From: Halalkalicoccus paucihalophilus
GTDB lineage: Archaea; Halobacteriota; Halobacteria; Halobacteriales; Halalkalicoccaceae
Assembly (NCBI RefSeq): GCF_001593955.1
Contig: NZ_LTAZ01000005.1
Span: forward strand, 334,001-398,000
DNA: 64,000 nucleotides
Direction: 5' to 3'
The notes beneath the pieces are model-generated. The model worked only from the letters and a program-made list of their open reading frames with translations, was not told where the DNA came from and searched no databases. The position numbers and the translations under genes are program-made. This document shows, piece after piece, positions 1-9,042 of this stretch. Positions within the stretch are counted from its first letter, which is position 1, and each line of letters begins with the position of its first letter.

Positions 1-204
1 CAGGGCAACCTGTTCGTCGGCACCCTCGCGGGCGAGTACCTCGGGCGCTTTGCCGTCGACGGGCGGTCCGTCGCGGAGCGCGGTCTCCTTCTGGAGGGAG
101 AGGGGTGGCGGGTCAGAGACGTCGCGGTCGCACCCGAGACGGGCCACATCTACGTGGCCGTCGACGCCGAGGACGCCCCGGTCGTCCGTCTGCGGCCCGC
201 CTGA
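1..204 (+). CDS. PQQ-dependent sugar dehydrogenase-like protein, C-terminal end (partial)
   Basis: The window opens inside this gene; only the last 67 codons are present, ending at TGA 202-204. The visible protein reads GNLFVGTLAGEYLGRF and later VRDVAVAPETGHIYV, which looks like the last blade of a six-bladed propeller of the glucose/sorbosone dehydrogenase family (soluble PQQ-dependent aldose dehydrogenases). Family members oxidise sugars outside the membrane with PQQ. The assignment rests on one blade only, so another beta-propeller enzyme is possible. The next gene starts 63 bp downstream on the same strand. Confidence 0.6.
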   Translation, partial: QGNLFVGTLAGEYLGRFAVDGRSVAERGLLLEGEGWRVRDVAVAPETGHIYVAVDAEDAPVVRLRPA

Positions 205-267
205 TCGACTCGTCGAAGCCAACCGGAACAACACAACGGTCATTGTCCCACGCTCTGCAGACTGGGT

Positions 268-1536
268 ATGAACGTCGACGGGGACCGGCTTCGCGAGGAC
301 ATCGAGCGAACCGCCGAGTTCGGAGCCATCGAGAGCGACGAGGGCCGTGGTCGAACCGTCCGAGCCGCGAGCGATGAAAACGGCGAGGCTCGCGAGTACT
401 TCGTCTCCCGGCTGGAGGATGCCGGACTAGAGGTCCGGGTCGACGCCGTGGGCAACGTCGTCGGCCGGTGGGTCCCCGAGGGAGCCGACCCCGACCTCCC
501 TCCCGTCGCCGCGGGCAGCCACCTCGATTCGGTGCCCGAGGGCGGCATCTTCGACGGGCCGCTTGGAACCTACGCCGCTCTCGAAGCCGTCCGCACCATG
601 CAGGAAGCGGGAGCCGAACCCGAGCGCCCGATCGCCGTCGTCTCCTTTACCGAGGAGGAAGGGGGCCGGTTCGCCTCGGGAATGCTCGGTTCGTCCGTGG
701 CGACGGGCGAGCGAAGCGTCGAGGAGGCACTCGCACTGGAGGACGAGGAGGGGACGACGCTGGAGGAGGCCCTCGAAGCCATCGGATTCAGGGGGGAGGG
801 TCGGGTCAACGCCGCGGGCTGGGAGGCGTGGCTCGAACTGCATATCGAACAGTCAGAACGACTCGAGACGGTCGGCGTTCCCGTCGGGATCGTCACCGAC
901 ATCACGGGGATCACCCACTGCGACGTGACCATCGTCGGGGAGGCCAACCACGCGGGGGCCACACCAATGAAGGATCGGACCGACGCGCTCGCGGCCGCAA
1001 GCGAGTTCGTCCTCGACGTCGAGCGCGCGGCAAACGAGGTGGTCGCAAGCGAGAGCGACACCGCGGTCGGCACCGTGGGAAGCCTCTCCGTGGAGCCGAA
1101 CGCGACGAACGTCGTTCCCGGCCGGATCGAGTGCGGCGTCGACATCCGGGACATCGAGTACGACTCGATGAACGAAATCGTCTCCCGTGCACGATTGAGC
1201 CTCGCGCGCCTCGAGCGCGAGCGTGGCGTCGGGACCTCGCTCGAACGGGAATTCGACGTCGAGCCGGTGGCGATGGCCGAGCGCTGTCGAACGGCCGCCC
1301 GCGAGGCCGGCGAAGCGGCCGGAATCAAGACGATGGCGATGCACTCTGGGGCGGCCCACGACACGATGCAGGTCGCACGGGTCACCGACGCCGGCCTGCT
1401 CTTTGCACCCTCACGTGGTGGCTACTCCCACACGCCCAAGGAGTGGACCGACTGGGCCGACTGTGCGAACGCGACGCGGGTGCTCGCGGGCGGGATGGCG
1501 CGGCTCGCGGGGACGACGCTTTCGGAGCGAGTCTAG
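268..1536 (+). CDS. M20-family Zn-dependent amidohydrolase (N-carbamoyl-amino acid hydrolase / allantoate amidohydrolase type)
   Basis: A 422-residue protein, the usual length for the AmaB/HyuC/AllC branch of peptidase family M20. Metal-site motifs are in order: GSHLDSVPEGG with His85 and Asp87, then Asp96 in FDGPLG, the acidic pair in FTEEEGGRF near residues 128-131, LELHIEQS near 192, and the late His in YSHTPKEW. Family members cleave N-carbamoyl amino acids, allantoate or ureidoglycolate in the cytoplasm using two metal ions. The substrate cannot be read from sequence; no hydantoinase or allantoinase gene is nearby to decide. Its stop overlaps the convergent transporter gene by 4 bp. Confidence 0.85.
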   Translation: MNVDGDRLREDIERTAEFGAIESDEGRGRTVRAASDENGEAREYFVSRLEDAGLEVRVDAVGNVVGRWVPEGADPDLPPVAAGSHLDSVPEGGIFDGPLGTYAALEAVRTMQEAGAEPERPIAVVSFTEEEGGRFASGMLGSSVATGERSVEEALALEDEEGTTLEEALEAIGFRGEGRVNAAGWEAWLELHIEQSERLETVGVPVGIVTDITGITHCDVTIVGEANHAGATPMKDRTDALAAASEFVLDVERAANEVVASESDTAVGTVGSLSVEPNATNVVPGRIECGVDIRDIEYDSMNEIVSRARLSLARLERERGVGTSLEREFDVEPVAMAERCRTAAREAGEAAGIKTMAMHSGAAHDTMQVARVTDAGLLFAPSRGGYSHTPKEWTDWADCANATRVLAGGMARLAGTTLSERV

Positions 1537-2528
1537 CGTCGATCGAGCACCGCGGCGGGATCGAGCGGCCACCGGTCGCGGTCCCGGATCGCGACGTGGA
1601 CCTGTACGATGACGCCCAGCAGCGGGAGTTCCAACAGCGGTCCGATGACCAGCGCCAGTGGGATGAGCGGCTCGTTCGGGAACGCGACGACCGCGATCGC
1701 GAGCGCCGTCGGGGAGTTGCGCGAGAGGACCGTGTTGTTGAAACAGACCATCTCCCGGTAGGAAAACGACAGCACGCTGCCGACGCCGAAGCCGACGCCG
1801 AGATTGATCGCGTAGAAGGCGATAACCGGGACCGCGAGCAGGGCGAGCAGTTCGGGGTTCTCGAGGATCACCCCGCCCTGCGAGGCGAACATCGCCCCGA
1901 TGGCGAGGCTCAGAAAGACGATCTGGAGCGGGCTCAGCTTCGGGAGAAACCCGTGAGAGAACCACTGCTCCCCCTTCGTTCGGATCAGTCCCCATCGAGC
2001 GAGACCGCCGAAAACGAGCGGAACCACGAGCACGAGTACCACGCTTTCGAGCAGGACGCCCAGCGGGAGGTCCACCAGCGCCCCCGCGAAGACGTACAGA
2101 TACACCGGGAGCAGGACCAACTGGAGGACGAGGTTATAGGGGAGAATGGAGGTCGCAAGCGGCACGTCTCCGTCGGCGATGTCGGTGAAGATCAGGTACC
2201 AGTCGGTACACGGCGTGACCAGCAGCATGACCAGCCCGACCCAGAGTGCGGGGTGGTTCCGGAGGAAGACCGCCCCGAGGCCGACGGCCAGAAGCGGGCT
2301 CCAGACGAAGTTGACCAGGAGGCTCGATCCCACGACACGGCGGTTCCCGAACGCCTCGCGGAGCCGGGAAAAGGAGATCCCGGCGAACGCGGCGAAGAGC
2401 ATGACCATCAGAAAGGGGAGAATGAGTCGGTCCGCAACGGCGGGCACACCCGAGAGCTGTCCCAGCGCAAGCCCGCCGACGATGGCGAGGAGGACGAAGA
2501 CCGTCTGGTACTTCTCGACGGGATCCAT
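1533..2528 (-). CDS. Acr3 / bile acid:sodium symporter-type transporter (putative arsenite exporter)
   Basis: A 331-residue protein with about ten hydrophobic segments. The motif TPCTDW after the fourth or fifth segment carries the Cys that in Acr3 arsenite permeases is functionally important, and FNNTVLSRNSPTALAIA matches the second half of the SBF fold. I chose ATG at 2528 (MDPVEKYQ); the longer upstream frame has no membrane character. Acr3 proteins export arsenite or antimonite across the cell membrane, but no arsR or arsC-like gene is adjacent, so the substrate is not settled. The start lies back to back with the O-methyltransferase gene at 2660, leaving a 131-bp divergent promoter region. 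Confidence 0.75.
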   Translation of the reverse strand: MDPVEKYQTVFVLLAIVGGLALGQLSGVPAVADRLILPFLMVMLFAAFAGISFSRLREAFGNRRVVGSSLLVNFVWSPLLAVGLGAVFLRNHPALWVGLVMLLVTPCTDWYLIFTDIADGDVPLATSILPYNLVLQLVLLPVYLYVFAGALVDLPLGVLLESVVLVLVVPLVFGGLARWGLIRTKGEQWFSHGFLPKLSPLQIVFLSLAIGAMFASQGGVILENPELLALLAVPVIAFYAINLGVGFGVGSVLSFSYREMVCFNNTVLSRNSPTALAIAVVAFPNEPLIPLALVIGPLLELPLLGVIVQVHVAIRDRDRWPLDPAAVLDRR

Positions 2529-2659
2529 TCGACCGGGGCGTACTCCCCGAACGAGGGTAAGGCTGCGGTTCCCGGGGAGAACCGTCCGGACGGGCGCACG
2601 TCGGCGGAGCGCCGAGCGCAGCAGAGGGTCTTTTTGATCGCGACCTCTGTAGGGCGGGT

Positions 2660-3361
2660 ATGACACACCTCGCAGACGACGTTCTTCGGTTCGTCCGGGC
2701 GACCGGACCACAGCCCGACGAGATACTGGAGGAGATGGACGCCTACGCCGAGGCGAACGGGTTTCCCCACGTCGGTCCCGAGGTTGGGGGCTTCCTTCGA
2801 CTGGTCGCCCGAATCGTGGGCGCGGAATCGGTCTTCGAGTTCGGCTCGGGGTACGGCTATTCGGCCTACTGGTTCGCCGAGGCGTTACCTGAAAACGGCG
2901 AGATCGTGCTTACGGAGGTCGACGAAGGTGAGCTCGAAATGGCCCGCGAGTACCTCGAACGCGGCGGCTACGGCGGGCTGGCGAGCTACGAACTCGGCGA
3001 CGCCCTCGAGACGATCGAGCGCTACAACGGCCCCTTCGACGTCGTGTTGATCGACCACCAGAAACATCGGTACGTCGAGGCGCTCGACGCCGTTCGAGAG
3101 AAACTCGCGCCCGGTGCGGTCGTGATCGCGGACAACGCGATGAGCGCCGAGGAGGTCGTGGTGTTCGAGGACCTGCTCGCTCACGTCGAGGGCCGGTCCG
3201 CCGAGATGAACGAGGGAACTCGCGGGATCGCCGACTACCTCGATTCCGTCCGGGCGGAGCCGGCCTTCGAGACGCAGGTGCTCCCGCTGGGCGAGGGGAT
3301 TGCGGTCAGTCGCTTCGAGGGGGAGCCCGATAACACTGAAGCCCACACGTCCCGTCGGTAG
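2660..3361 (+). CDS. class I SAM-dependent O-methyltransferase (family 3 type)
   Basis: A 233-residue Rossmann methyltransferase. Motif I is FEFGSGYGYSAYWFA near residue 55, a second acidic position sits in VLTEVDEGELEMA, and FDVVLIDHQKHRYVEALD is the Asp-containing metal/substrate loop typical of catechol/caffeoyl-CoA-type O-methyltransferases. VIADNAMSAEEV continues the family pattern. It likely transfers a methyl group from SAM to a hydroxyl in a metal-dependent way; the acceptor is unknown. It is followed 5 bp later by the next gene, so the two are probably cotranscribed. Confidence 0.8.
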   Translation: MTHLADDVLRFVRATGPQPDEILEEMDAYAEANGFPHVGPEVGGFLRLVARIVGAESVFEFGSGYGYSAYWFAEALPENGEIVLTEVDEGELEMAREYLERGGYGGLASYELGDALETIERYNGPFDVVLIDHQKHRYVEALDAVREKLAPGAVVIADNAMSAEEVVVFEDLLAHVEGRSAEMNEGTRGIADYLDSVRAEPAFETQVLPLGEGIAVSRFEGEPDNTEAHTSRR

Positions 3362-3366
3362 TCGGT

Positions 3367-3702
3367 ATGCCACTGAGCGAGGCGGACTGGGGGACTGCAC
3401 GGCCCGAAACCGACCTCATCACGGTGATCGAGGGGACGCTCAGAGAGAGCGCACCCGAGGCGCTGCGCGTGGACGACTTCCTCCGGGACGCCGGCGACAC
3501 CGACCCCACGGAGGAGGGGTTGCTGAAGGCGGTCACCGGTGCCGTGCGGTGGCAGTTCTCCCGCGAACGCTCGAAGGCGGTCGTCGAGGCCTCGCTCGAA
3601 CGACTGGTCCACGAGGGGCGGGCCGAGAAACGCGCGTTCGAATCGGACGGCGAGATCACCATCTACTATCGGATCGCCCCTTCCGGCGACCTCCCGAGAT
3701 AA
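3367..3702 (+). CDS. hypothetical protein, winged-helix-like, conserved haloarchaeal type
   Basis: A 111-residue soluble acidic protein that I do not recognise by name. Predicted helices around LITVIEGTLRESAPEALRV, a repeated LLKAV/VVEASLERLVHEGRAEKR segment and a final beta-like ITIYYRIA look like a winged-helix fold, but no DNA-binding signature is certain. It starts 5 bp after the O-methyltransferase stop, so it is likely in the same transcript. Codon use is like its neighbours, which supports a real gene. Confidence 0.6.
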   Translation: MPLSEADWGTARPETDLITVIEGTLRESAPEALRVDDFLRDAGDTDPTEEGLLKAVTGAVRWQFSRERSKAVVEASLERLVHEGRAEKRAFESDGEITIYYRIAPSGDLPR

Positions 3703-3821
3703 CCGCCGCCATCGGACCCGATCGCCGAACGCCGCAGCGCGCTCCGGAAAACAAACGATAAACTATTTTTCGGTTATCACAGTTCCACGAGGTATTTGAC
3801 CCTCCGATCCGATGACGAACT

Positions 3822-4967
3822 ATGGAACTGCTTACCGAGGATATCATTCCCGAGTACGCCCGCGAGGTCAAAGCGGAGGCCCGCGAGTTCGCCGACGAAT
3901 ACATCGCCCCCAACGCCGAGGAGTGCTTCCGGAAGGGCGAGTACCCGTGGGAGATCCTCGAAGCCGGCCAGGACGCTGGATTGGTCGCACAGGACATTCC
4001 CGAGGAACTGGGCGGACGCGGGCTCGACATCGTCGAGATGCTCGCGATCGCAGAGGAGTTCTACAAGGCCGACGCCGGCATCGCGCTGACCCTCCAACTC
4101 GCGAGTTTCGGTGCGGAGATGATCTACGAATACGGCAGCGAAGAGCAGAAAGAGGAGTACCTCAAACCCGTCGCCGCGGGCGATCAAATCACCGGTCTCG
4201 CCGTTTCGGAACCTGATACGGGAAGCGATCTCGCAGGGATGACGACGACCGCGGAAAAGGACGGCGACGAGTACGTCATCAACGGCGAGAAGTACTGGAT
4301 CGGCAACGGCGTCGAGGCCGACTGGGTCACCGTCTTCGTCCGGACCAGCGAGGAGAACGACCGCTACTCGAACCACTCGATGATCATCGTCCCGACCGAT
4401 GCTGATGGGTACGAGGCCGAACACATCCCTGAGAAGATGGGGATGCGCGCCTCGAAACAGGCTCACATCACTTTCAAGGACGTCCGTGTCCCCGAAGAGA
4501 ACCTCGTGGGCTACGAGAACGGCGGCTTCCTGATGCTCGCGGAGTTCTTCAACCACGGTCGGATCGTCGTCGGCGGACACGGACTGGGGATGGCCGCCGC
4601 GGCCATCGAGGAGGCCTGGGAGTTCGTCCACGAGCGGGAGGCGTTCGGACGGAACGTAAACGAGTTTCAGGCCGTCCAACACGGGCTCGCGGACATGCGC
4701 CTGGAGTTCGAGGCCGCCCGCGCGCTCAACTACCGGGCGGCAAAGAAAGTCAGAGACGGCGAGAACGCGGGGTTGTGGGCGGCGATGGCCAAGACAAAAT
4801 CCACCGAGACGGCGACGATGTGTGCAGAACAGGGGATGCAGTTCCACGGCGGCCGGTCGATCTTCACCGATCGCCGGATCGCTCGGGTGTATCGCGACGT
4901 GCGCATCCCGGTCATTTACGAGGGCGCAAACGAGGTTCAGCGCAACCTGATTTACCGGCAGAGCTAA
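3822..4967 (+). CDS. acyl-CoA dehydrogenase
   Basis: A 381-residue flavoprotein of normal family length. Signatures are LAVSEPDTGSDLAGM (FAD-binding Trp/Ser loop region, near residue 125), the MGMRASKQAHITFKDVRVP strand, GRIVVGGHGLGMA, and the C-terminal VIYEGANEVQRNLI, whose Glu is the expected catalytic base. It oxidises an acyl-CoA to the 2-enoyl-CoA in fatty acid or branched amino acid breakdown and passes electrons to ETF. Chain-length preference cannot be told. An AT-rich stretch (AAACTATTTTTC) lies about 50-65 bp upstream. It overlaps the convergent HalX gene by 4 bp. Confidence 0.9.
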   Translation: MELLTEDIIPEYAREVKAEAREFADEYIAPNAEECFRKGEYPWEILEAGQDAGLVAQDIPEELGGRGLDIVEMLAIAEEFYKADAGIALTLQLASFGAEMIYEYGSEEQKEEYLKPVAAGDQITGLAVSEPDTGSDLAGMTTTAEKDGDEYVINGEKYWIGNGVEADWVTVFVRTSEENDRYSNHSMIIVPTDADGYEAEHIPEKMGMRASKQAHITFKDVRVPEENLVGYENGGFLMLAEFFNHGRIVVGGHGLGMAAAAIEEAWEFVHEREAFGRNVNEFQAVQHGLADMRLEFEAARALNYRAAKKVRDGENAGLWAAMAKTKSTETATMCAEQGMQFHGGRSIFTDRRIARVYRDVRIPVIYEGANEVQRNLIYRQS

Positions 4968-5545
4968 CAGTCGATATCGCGGAAGGCCGCGGCGAACTCC
5001 TCGTGGGTCTGCAGTCCCTCGGCCGTGCCGTCGACGGACTTCCGCAGGTCGGTCAGTCGTCGTTCGAGTTCCCGGAACTCCTCGTTTCCTTCGAGTTCCT
5101 CGCAGGACTTCTCGGTCTTGAGGACCGCCCGTTTCGAGGCGAGGCTGTAGTATTCGCGCATGATCTCGTCGTACTCGCTGCGGCGGTGTACCCCTTCGAC
5201 GGTCGCCAGGAGTTCGTCGTTCGCGACGGGCTTTACCAGGTAATCGTCGAATCCCATCTCGATGATGTCGAAGTCGGGATCGACCGCCGTGACCATGATC
5301 ACGCGACAGTTATAGCCCGCCTCGTGGATCGCGTCGAGGACGTCGTCGCCGGACATACCGGGCATTCGCCGATCGAGCAACACGACGGCGACCTCCTCAT
5401 CCATCCTCGAGAGGGCCTCCTCGCCGTCGTGAGCGACCCGGACGGTCCACTCCTCGTCGAGCCAGATCGCGAACAGCTCCGCGAGCTGGGGCTCGTCGTC
5501 GACGACGAGCACGACCGGAGCGTCGTCCATGACATCGGTTGACAT
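4964..5545 (-). CDS. HalX-domain response regulator
   Basis: A 193-residue protein. The N-terminal receiver domain (about 10-125) has the acidic pair in VVDDEPQ, the phospho-acceptor Asp58 in VLLDRRMPG, Thr86 in MVTAVDP and Lys105 in YLVKPV, so it is complete. The C-terminal part (about 125-193) is helical with EYDEIMREYYSLASKRAVLK, the HalX domain found next to receivers in haloarchaea. The output mechanism of HalX is not known. No histidine kinase is adjacent. A TATA box lies about 30 nt upstream, so the transcript is likely leaderless or nearly so. Confidence 0.88.
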   Translation of the reverse strand: MSTDVMDDAPVVLVVDDEPQLAELFAIWLDEEWTVRVAHDGEEALSRMDEEVAVVLLDRRMPGMSGDDVLDAIHEAGYNCRVIMVTAVDPDFDIIEMGFDDYLVKPVANDELLATVEGVHRRSEYDEIMREYYSLASKRAVLKTEKSCEELEGNEEFRELERRLTDLRKSVDGTAEGLQTHEEFAAAFRDIDC

Positions 5546-5573
5546 TTCTTAATTGTGGTATGAACGTCTGTAG

Positions 5574-5580
5574 ATATAAA
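5574..5580 (-). promoter_or_regulatory. TATA box of the HalX regulator gene
   Basis: On the minus strand the sequence reads TTTATAT, in an otherwise GC-rich region, 29-35 nt upstream of the ATG at 5545. Haloarchaeal TATA boxes sit about 25 nt before the transcription start, so the mRNA would begin at or a few bases before the start codon. Confidence 0.6.
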
Positions 5581-5688
5581 TTCGGTGGATACTTCCGTTT
5601 TCTACCCCGGTCCGTTCGAGCCGCGTGATCGGGTTCGGACGAAACGCGCGATCACTCCGACGACGGGCTGTCGGGTTTCGACGCGAGT

Positions 5689-5934
5689 TCAGTCGATCAA
5701 CGGGAGATCCCCTCGATCGACCGGGAGGTCCTCCCCGTTGAGCCCGTCTTCCCCACCGAGGAGGTCACTCCACTCGGGGAGATCGACATCCGGAACGCTA
5801 CCGGGGTCGGGGAGGTCCAGGAGCGCCTCTATCGGTGGAATCCCGACCGTGATGGCGATCCCCAGGACGAACAGCACGATCCCCACCATCAAGAGGAACC
5901 GCTGTATCCTCGTGGTTCGGCCGTAACGAGCCAT
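5689..5934 (-). CDS. small membrane protein, hypothetical
   Basis: An 81-residue protein beginning MARYGRTTRIQRF with a positively charged start, one long hydrophobic segment (LLMVGIVLFVLGIAITVGI) and an acidic Pro-rich tail (LPDPGSVPDVDLPEW). One membrane span with an outside tail is predicted. ATG 5934 was chosen because the frame upstream of it has no start in a sensible context. It lies between the HalX gene and the MFS gene on the same strand. Function unknown. Confidence 0.65.
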   Translation of the reverse strand: MARYGRTTRIQRFLLMVGIVLFVLGIAITVGIPPIEALLDLPDPGSVPDVDLPEWSDLLGGEDGLNGEDLPVDRGDLPLID

Positions 5935-5998
5935 GCGATACACTTCTGCTAGCGGTGAATGGACAAAAACGTGTGTAAATAGCAGCGTTCTGTTAAGT

Positions 5999-7279
5999 TC
6001 AGTCGTCGGCGTCCGCACCGGTATCCTCGGCAGTGCGCGGTGAGTCGAACCGATCGAGGACGGCGAGCAATCCGGCCGAGAGCGCCGCGCCGGTCAGTGC
6101 GAACGCCGCGAGCACCGCGAAGAAGACCGAGAGCGAGAAGGTATCGAGCAGAAAGCCCCCGATCGCGATCGAGGCCGACCCGAGGCCGAACTCCCCGAGG
6201 TAGGTGTAGCCGTAGGAGAGCCCGCGGGTATCGGCGGGCGTGTGGACCGCGACGGCGTCCTGATAGAACGGCTGGATAGCGAAGAGGAAAAACCCGAGAA
6301 GACCACACAGCACGAGCAGCGGGGCGAGTCCCATCCTGGTCACGGGAATGAACGCCAGCGCGAGGACCGCGAGGACGGCGAACATTCCGAGCAAGCCGCG
6401 CCCGGGGGTCATGCGATCGGTCAGCTTCCCGCCGGCGTACTGGCCGACGATCCCGACGACGAGAAAGCCGACGTAGATGTACCGCGAGGGTTCGATCCCC
6501 TCGAGATCCGGGCCGACGACAACACCCTCCAGTGCGGGCAGTCCCTGGAGGATTTCGGGCAGGTAGGTGAGCATTCCCCGGTAGAACAGCCCCTCGAAGG
6601 TGACGATCACGAAGACGAGGGCGAAGGCGCTCGCAAACAGCGTCCGGGAGTTCGTGAGCAAGTCCGCGACCGAGAGGGCTTTGTCATTAGCTTCGGAGGC
6701 GTCCATCTCCTCGACCGCGCCCGTGGGGTCGAAATCCGCGGAGAGACCGTAGGCGACGGCGAGCAGGCCGGGGATCGCCAGCAGGGCGGCCACCAGTTGC
6801 CACGGGAAGACGATCAACAGGGTCGCGGCGACGAACGGGCCGAGCGCGATCCCGACGTTGCCGGCGATGCCGTGATAGGCGAAGACGGTGCCGCGTTCTT
6901 CGACGCCCGTGCTGATCAACGAGAGGCCCGCGGGGTGATAGACGCTCGCGGCGGCCCCCCAGCAGACGAGGCCGACAGCGATAGCGTAAATCCCGTTCGC
7001 GAGCGCGAGGACCAGAAACGAGAGACTCATACCGCCGAGACAGGCCAGAACCAACCGTTTAGGACCGTACTTGTCGGCAAGGACCCCGCCGGGAAGCGCC
7101 CCGATCCCGAAGGGGGCGTAGCCCAGCGCGACGATCACTCCCAACAGCGTCACCGAGACGTCGAACTCCGAGAGCCACACCACCAGAAAGATTGGGATCG
7201 AGGTCTCGAACCAGTGGACCAGCGAGTGGCCCGCCATCGTAAAGCCAGCGATCGATCTGTCGTTCGGATCCAGAGCCAT
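5999..7279 (-). CDS. MFS transporter
   Basis: A 426-residue protein with about twelve hydrophobic segments. The loop GVLADKYGPKRL between segments 2 and 3 is the major facilitator signature, and GGKLTDRMTPGRG is its second-half counterpart. A charged central loop (AVEEMDASEANDKAL) separates the halves. Secondary transport of a small molecule across the cell membrane is expected; the substrate is not predictable from sequence. The gene is divergent from tyrS. Confidence 0.85.
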   Translation of the reverse strand: MALDPNDRSIAGFTMAGHSLVHWFETSIPIFLVVWLSEFDVSVTLLGVIVALGYAPFGIGALPGGVLADKYGPKRLVLACLGGMSLSFLVLALANGIYAIAVGLVCWGAAASVYHPAGLSLISTGVEERGTVFAYHGIAGNVGIALGPFVAATLLIVFPWQLVAALLAIPGLLAVAYGLSADFDPTGAVEEMDASEANDKALSVADLLTNSRTLFASAFALVFVIVTFEGLFYRGMLTYLPEILQGLPALEGVVVGPDLEGIEPSRYIYVGFLVVGIVGQYAGGKLTDRMTPGRGLLGMFAVLAVLALAFIPVTRMGLAPLLVLCGLLGFFLFAIQPFYQDAVAVHTPADTRGLSYGYTYLGEFGLGSASIAIGGFLLDTFSLSVFFAVLAAFALTGAALSAGLLAVLDRFDSPRTAEDTGADADD

Positions 7280-7377
7280 TCGGTAGTTACAATCGGCCGG
7301 TCGAGCTATTTAGCCCCACGGATTCGAGCAATCCACCGAATCGAACCATTTACCCTCGTCGGTTGGTTCTCCCCGGT

Positions 7378-8412
7378 ATGAACACCGCGGAGCGAAAACG
7401 CCTCGTCACCCGTCATACCGAGGAGGTCGTCACCGAGGAGGAACTCGACGACCTCCTCGAGGAACCGGATCCGAGCATCTACATCGGCTACGCGCCGACC
7501 GGCGAGATGCACATCGGCCACTTCACCACCATCAGGAAACTCGCGGACTTCCTCGAAGCGGACATCGACGTGACCGTCCTGATCGCCGATCTGCACGCCC
7601 ACCTCGACGACGAGAAGAGCCCGTTCGACCTCCTGGAGGCGCGCTCTGCGTACTACGAGGCTGGAATCGAGGCGATGGTCGAGGCCGCCGGAGCGAACCC
7701 CGACGACATCGAGTTCGTCCGCGGCACCGACTTCGAACTCGAGGAGCCCTACACGCTCGAACTCTACCGTCTGCTCGCCGATACGACCATCTCGCGGGCC
7801 CAGCGTGCCGGAAGCGAGGTCGTCCGACAGAGCGACAATCCGAAACTGGGTGCGTTGGTGTACACGCTTATGCAGAGTCTGGACGTCGCGGCGCTGGACG
7901 CCGACATCGCCTACGGCGGGATCGACCAGCGCGGGATCTACATGCTCGCCCGGGAAATCCTCCCCGAACACGGCCACGACAAACCCCTCTGTCTGTTCGC
8001 ACCGCTTCTCTCGGGCCTGTCGGGCGGGAAGATGAGTGCGAGCGAGGTCGGCTCGAAGGTGAACCTCACCGACGACCCCGAAACGGTAGGCGAGAAGATC
8101 GACGGGGCGTACTGTCCACAGGGGGAACTCGAGGAGAACGGCGTCCTCGAGTACCTCGATCACCTCGTCTTTCCGATCCTCGAAGAGGAGGGGGAACCGT
8201 TCGTCATCGAACGCCCCGAACAATACGGCGGAAACGTCGTCTACGAGGAATACGGCGATCTGGAGGCGGACTTCCTGGAAGGCGAACTCCACCCACAGGA
8301 CCTGAAGGGGGCGACCGGCGAGGCGATCGCGGAGATCATCGCGCCGATCCGCGAGCGTTTCGAGACAGAACCCGAACTCTTGGCGAGTGCGTATCCCGAC
8401 CGGTACGACTGA
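7378..8412 (+). CDS. tyrS: tyrosyl-tRNA synthetase (archaeal type)
   Basis: A 344-residue class I aminoacyl-tRNA synthetase. HIGH motif at residues 45-48 (GEMHIGHF) and the KMSKS equivalent KMSAS at about 218-222. The block AYGGIDQRGIYMLARE is typical of archaeal/eukaryal TyrRS rather than TrpRS, as is the compact C-terminal anticodon-binding part. It charges tRNA-Tyr with tyrosine. I chose ATG 7378; an in-frame TTG 15 bp earlier is less likely. The gene is single and divergent from the MFS gene. Confidence 0.92.
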   Translation: MNTAERKRLVTRHTEEVVTEEELDDLLEEPDPSIYIGYAPTGEMHIGHFTTIRKLADFLEADIDVTVLIADLHAHLDDEKSPFDLLEARSAYYEAGIEAMVEAAGANPDDIEFVRGTDFELEEPYTLELYRLLADTTISRAQRAGSEVVRQSDNPKLGALVYTLMQSLDVAALDADIAYGGIDQRGIYMLAREILPEHGHDKPLCLFAPLLSGLSGGKMSASEVGSKVNLTDDPETVGEKIDGAYCPQGELEENGVLEYLDHLVFPILEEEGEPFVIERPEQYGGNVVYEEYGDLEADFLEGELHPQDLKGATGEAIAEIIAPIRERFETEPELLASAYPDRYD

Positions 8413-8489
8413 CTCGACCGGCAATTTTTGCGCCTCGTCGCATCGCTTATTACGCGATGCGTCGTGGCCCCGTACGAGGTTGATTAATC

Positions 8490-8921
8490 ATGATAGATAC
8501 GCCAGTCACCGAACTCATGACGTCACCGATTCGGACGATCGATCCCGAGGCGACGGGGGTCGCTGCGGCCCGGGAACTCACCGAGCAGAAGATCGGGTCG
8601 CTGGTCGTCGGCGAAGGGCGGATCGAGGGGATCGTCACCGAGACCGACATCGTCGCCGGGGTCGCCGACGGAATCGACCTCTCGGAGACGCCCGTCTCGG
8701 CGCTGATGAGCGATCCCGTCGTGACGATCTCGCCCACCGACTCGGTTCGGGCCGCCGGCGAGCGCATGGGTCGGAACAACGTCAAGAAGCTCCCGATCGC
8801 ACGAAACGGCGAGGCGGTCGGGATCGTCACGACCACCGATCTGGCGCGGTTCGTGCCGAAGAACGCGGTCAGGATGTCGCGCCAGCCCGAACCCGACATC
8901 GAGAAGGGGGAGTTCGAGTAG
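8490..8921 (+). CDS. CBS-domain pair protein
   Basis: A 143-residue protein made almost only of two CBS domains: first about 3-62 (PVTELMTSPIRTIDP ... GIVTETDIVAGV), second about 68-125 (PVSALMSDPVVTISP ... GIVTTTDLARFV). Such pairs bind adenosyl nucleotides and sense energy state; no partner domain is fused here, so the regulated protein is unknown. It follows tyrS by 77 bp with an AT-rich stretch (TTGATTAATCATG) right at the start codon. Confidence 0.88.
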   Translation: MIDTPVTELMTSPIRTIDPEATGVAAARELTEQKIGSLVVGEGRIEGIVTETDIVAGVADGIDLSETPVSALMSDPVVTISPTDSVRAAGERMGRNNVKKLPIARNGEAVGIVTTTDLARFVPKNAVRMSRQPEPDIEKGEFE

Positions 8922-9042
8922 CGTCCGAATACCGTCTTCCAACCACGGCCACGGGCGATCCGATCGCCATCGCCTGACAGCATCAACTGGCCGTTCCATC
9001 CGGGAAGGGATATACCGGCGCGTCCTGTAGGAGCGGTCACCC

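Noticed and set aside
1533..2528. Reading this transporter as a bile acid importer
   Set aside because: The TPCT motif and context fit Acr3-like proteins better, though the superfamily is shared; bile acids are not a likely haloarchaeal substrate.
468..2663. Very long plus-strand ORF of about 730 codons
   Set aside because: Its Arg/Gly-rich translation is the shadow of the M20 gene and the antisense of the Acr3-like gene; high G+C keeps such frames open.
5546..5688. Possible small gene in the gap after the HalX start
   Set aside because: Apart from the HalX TATA box no frame with sensible composition is seen.
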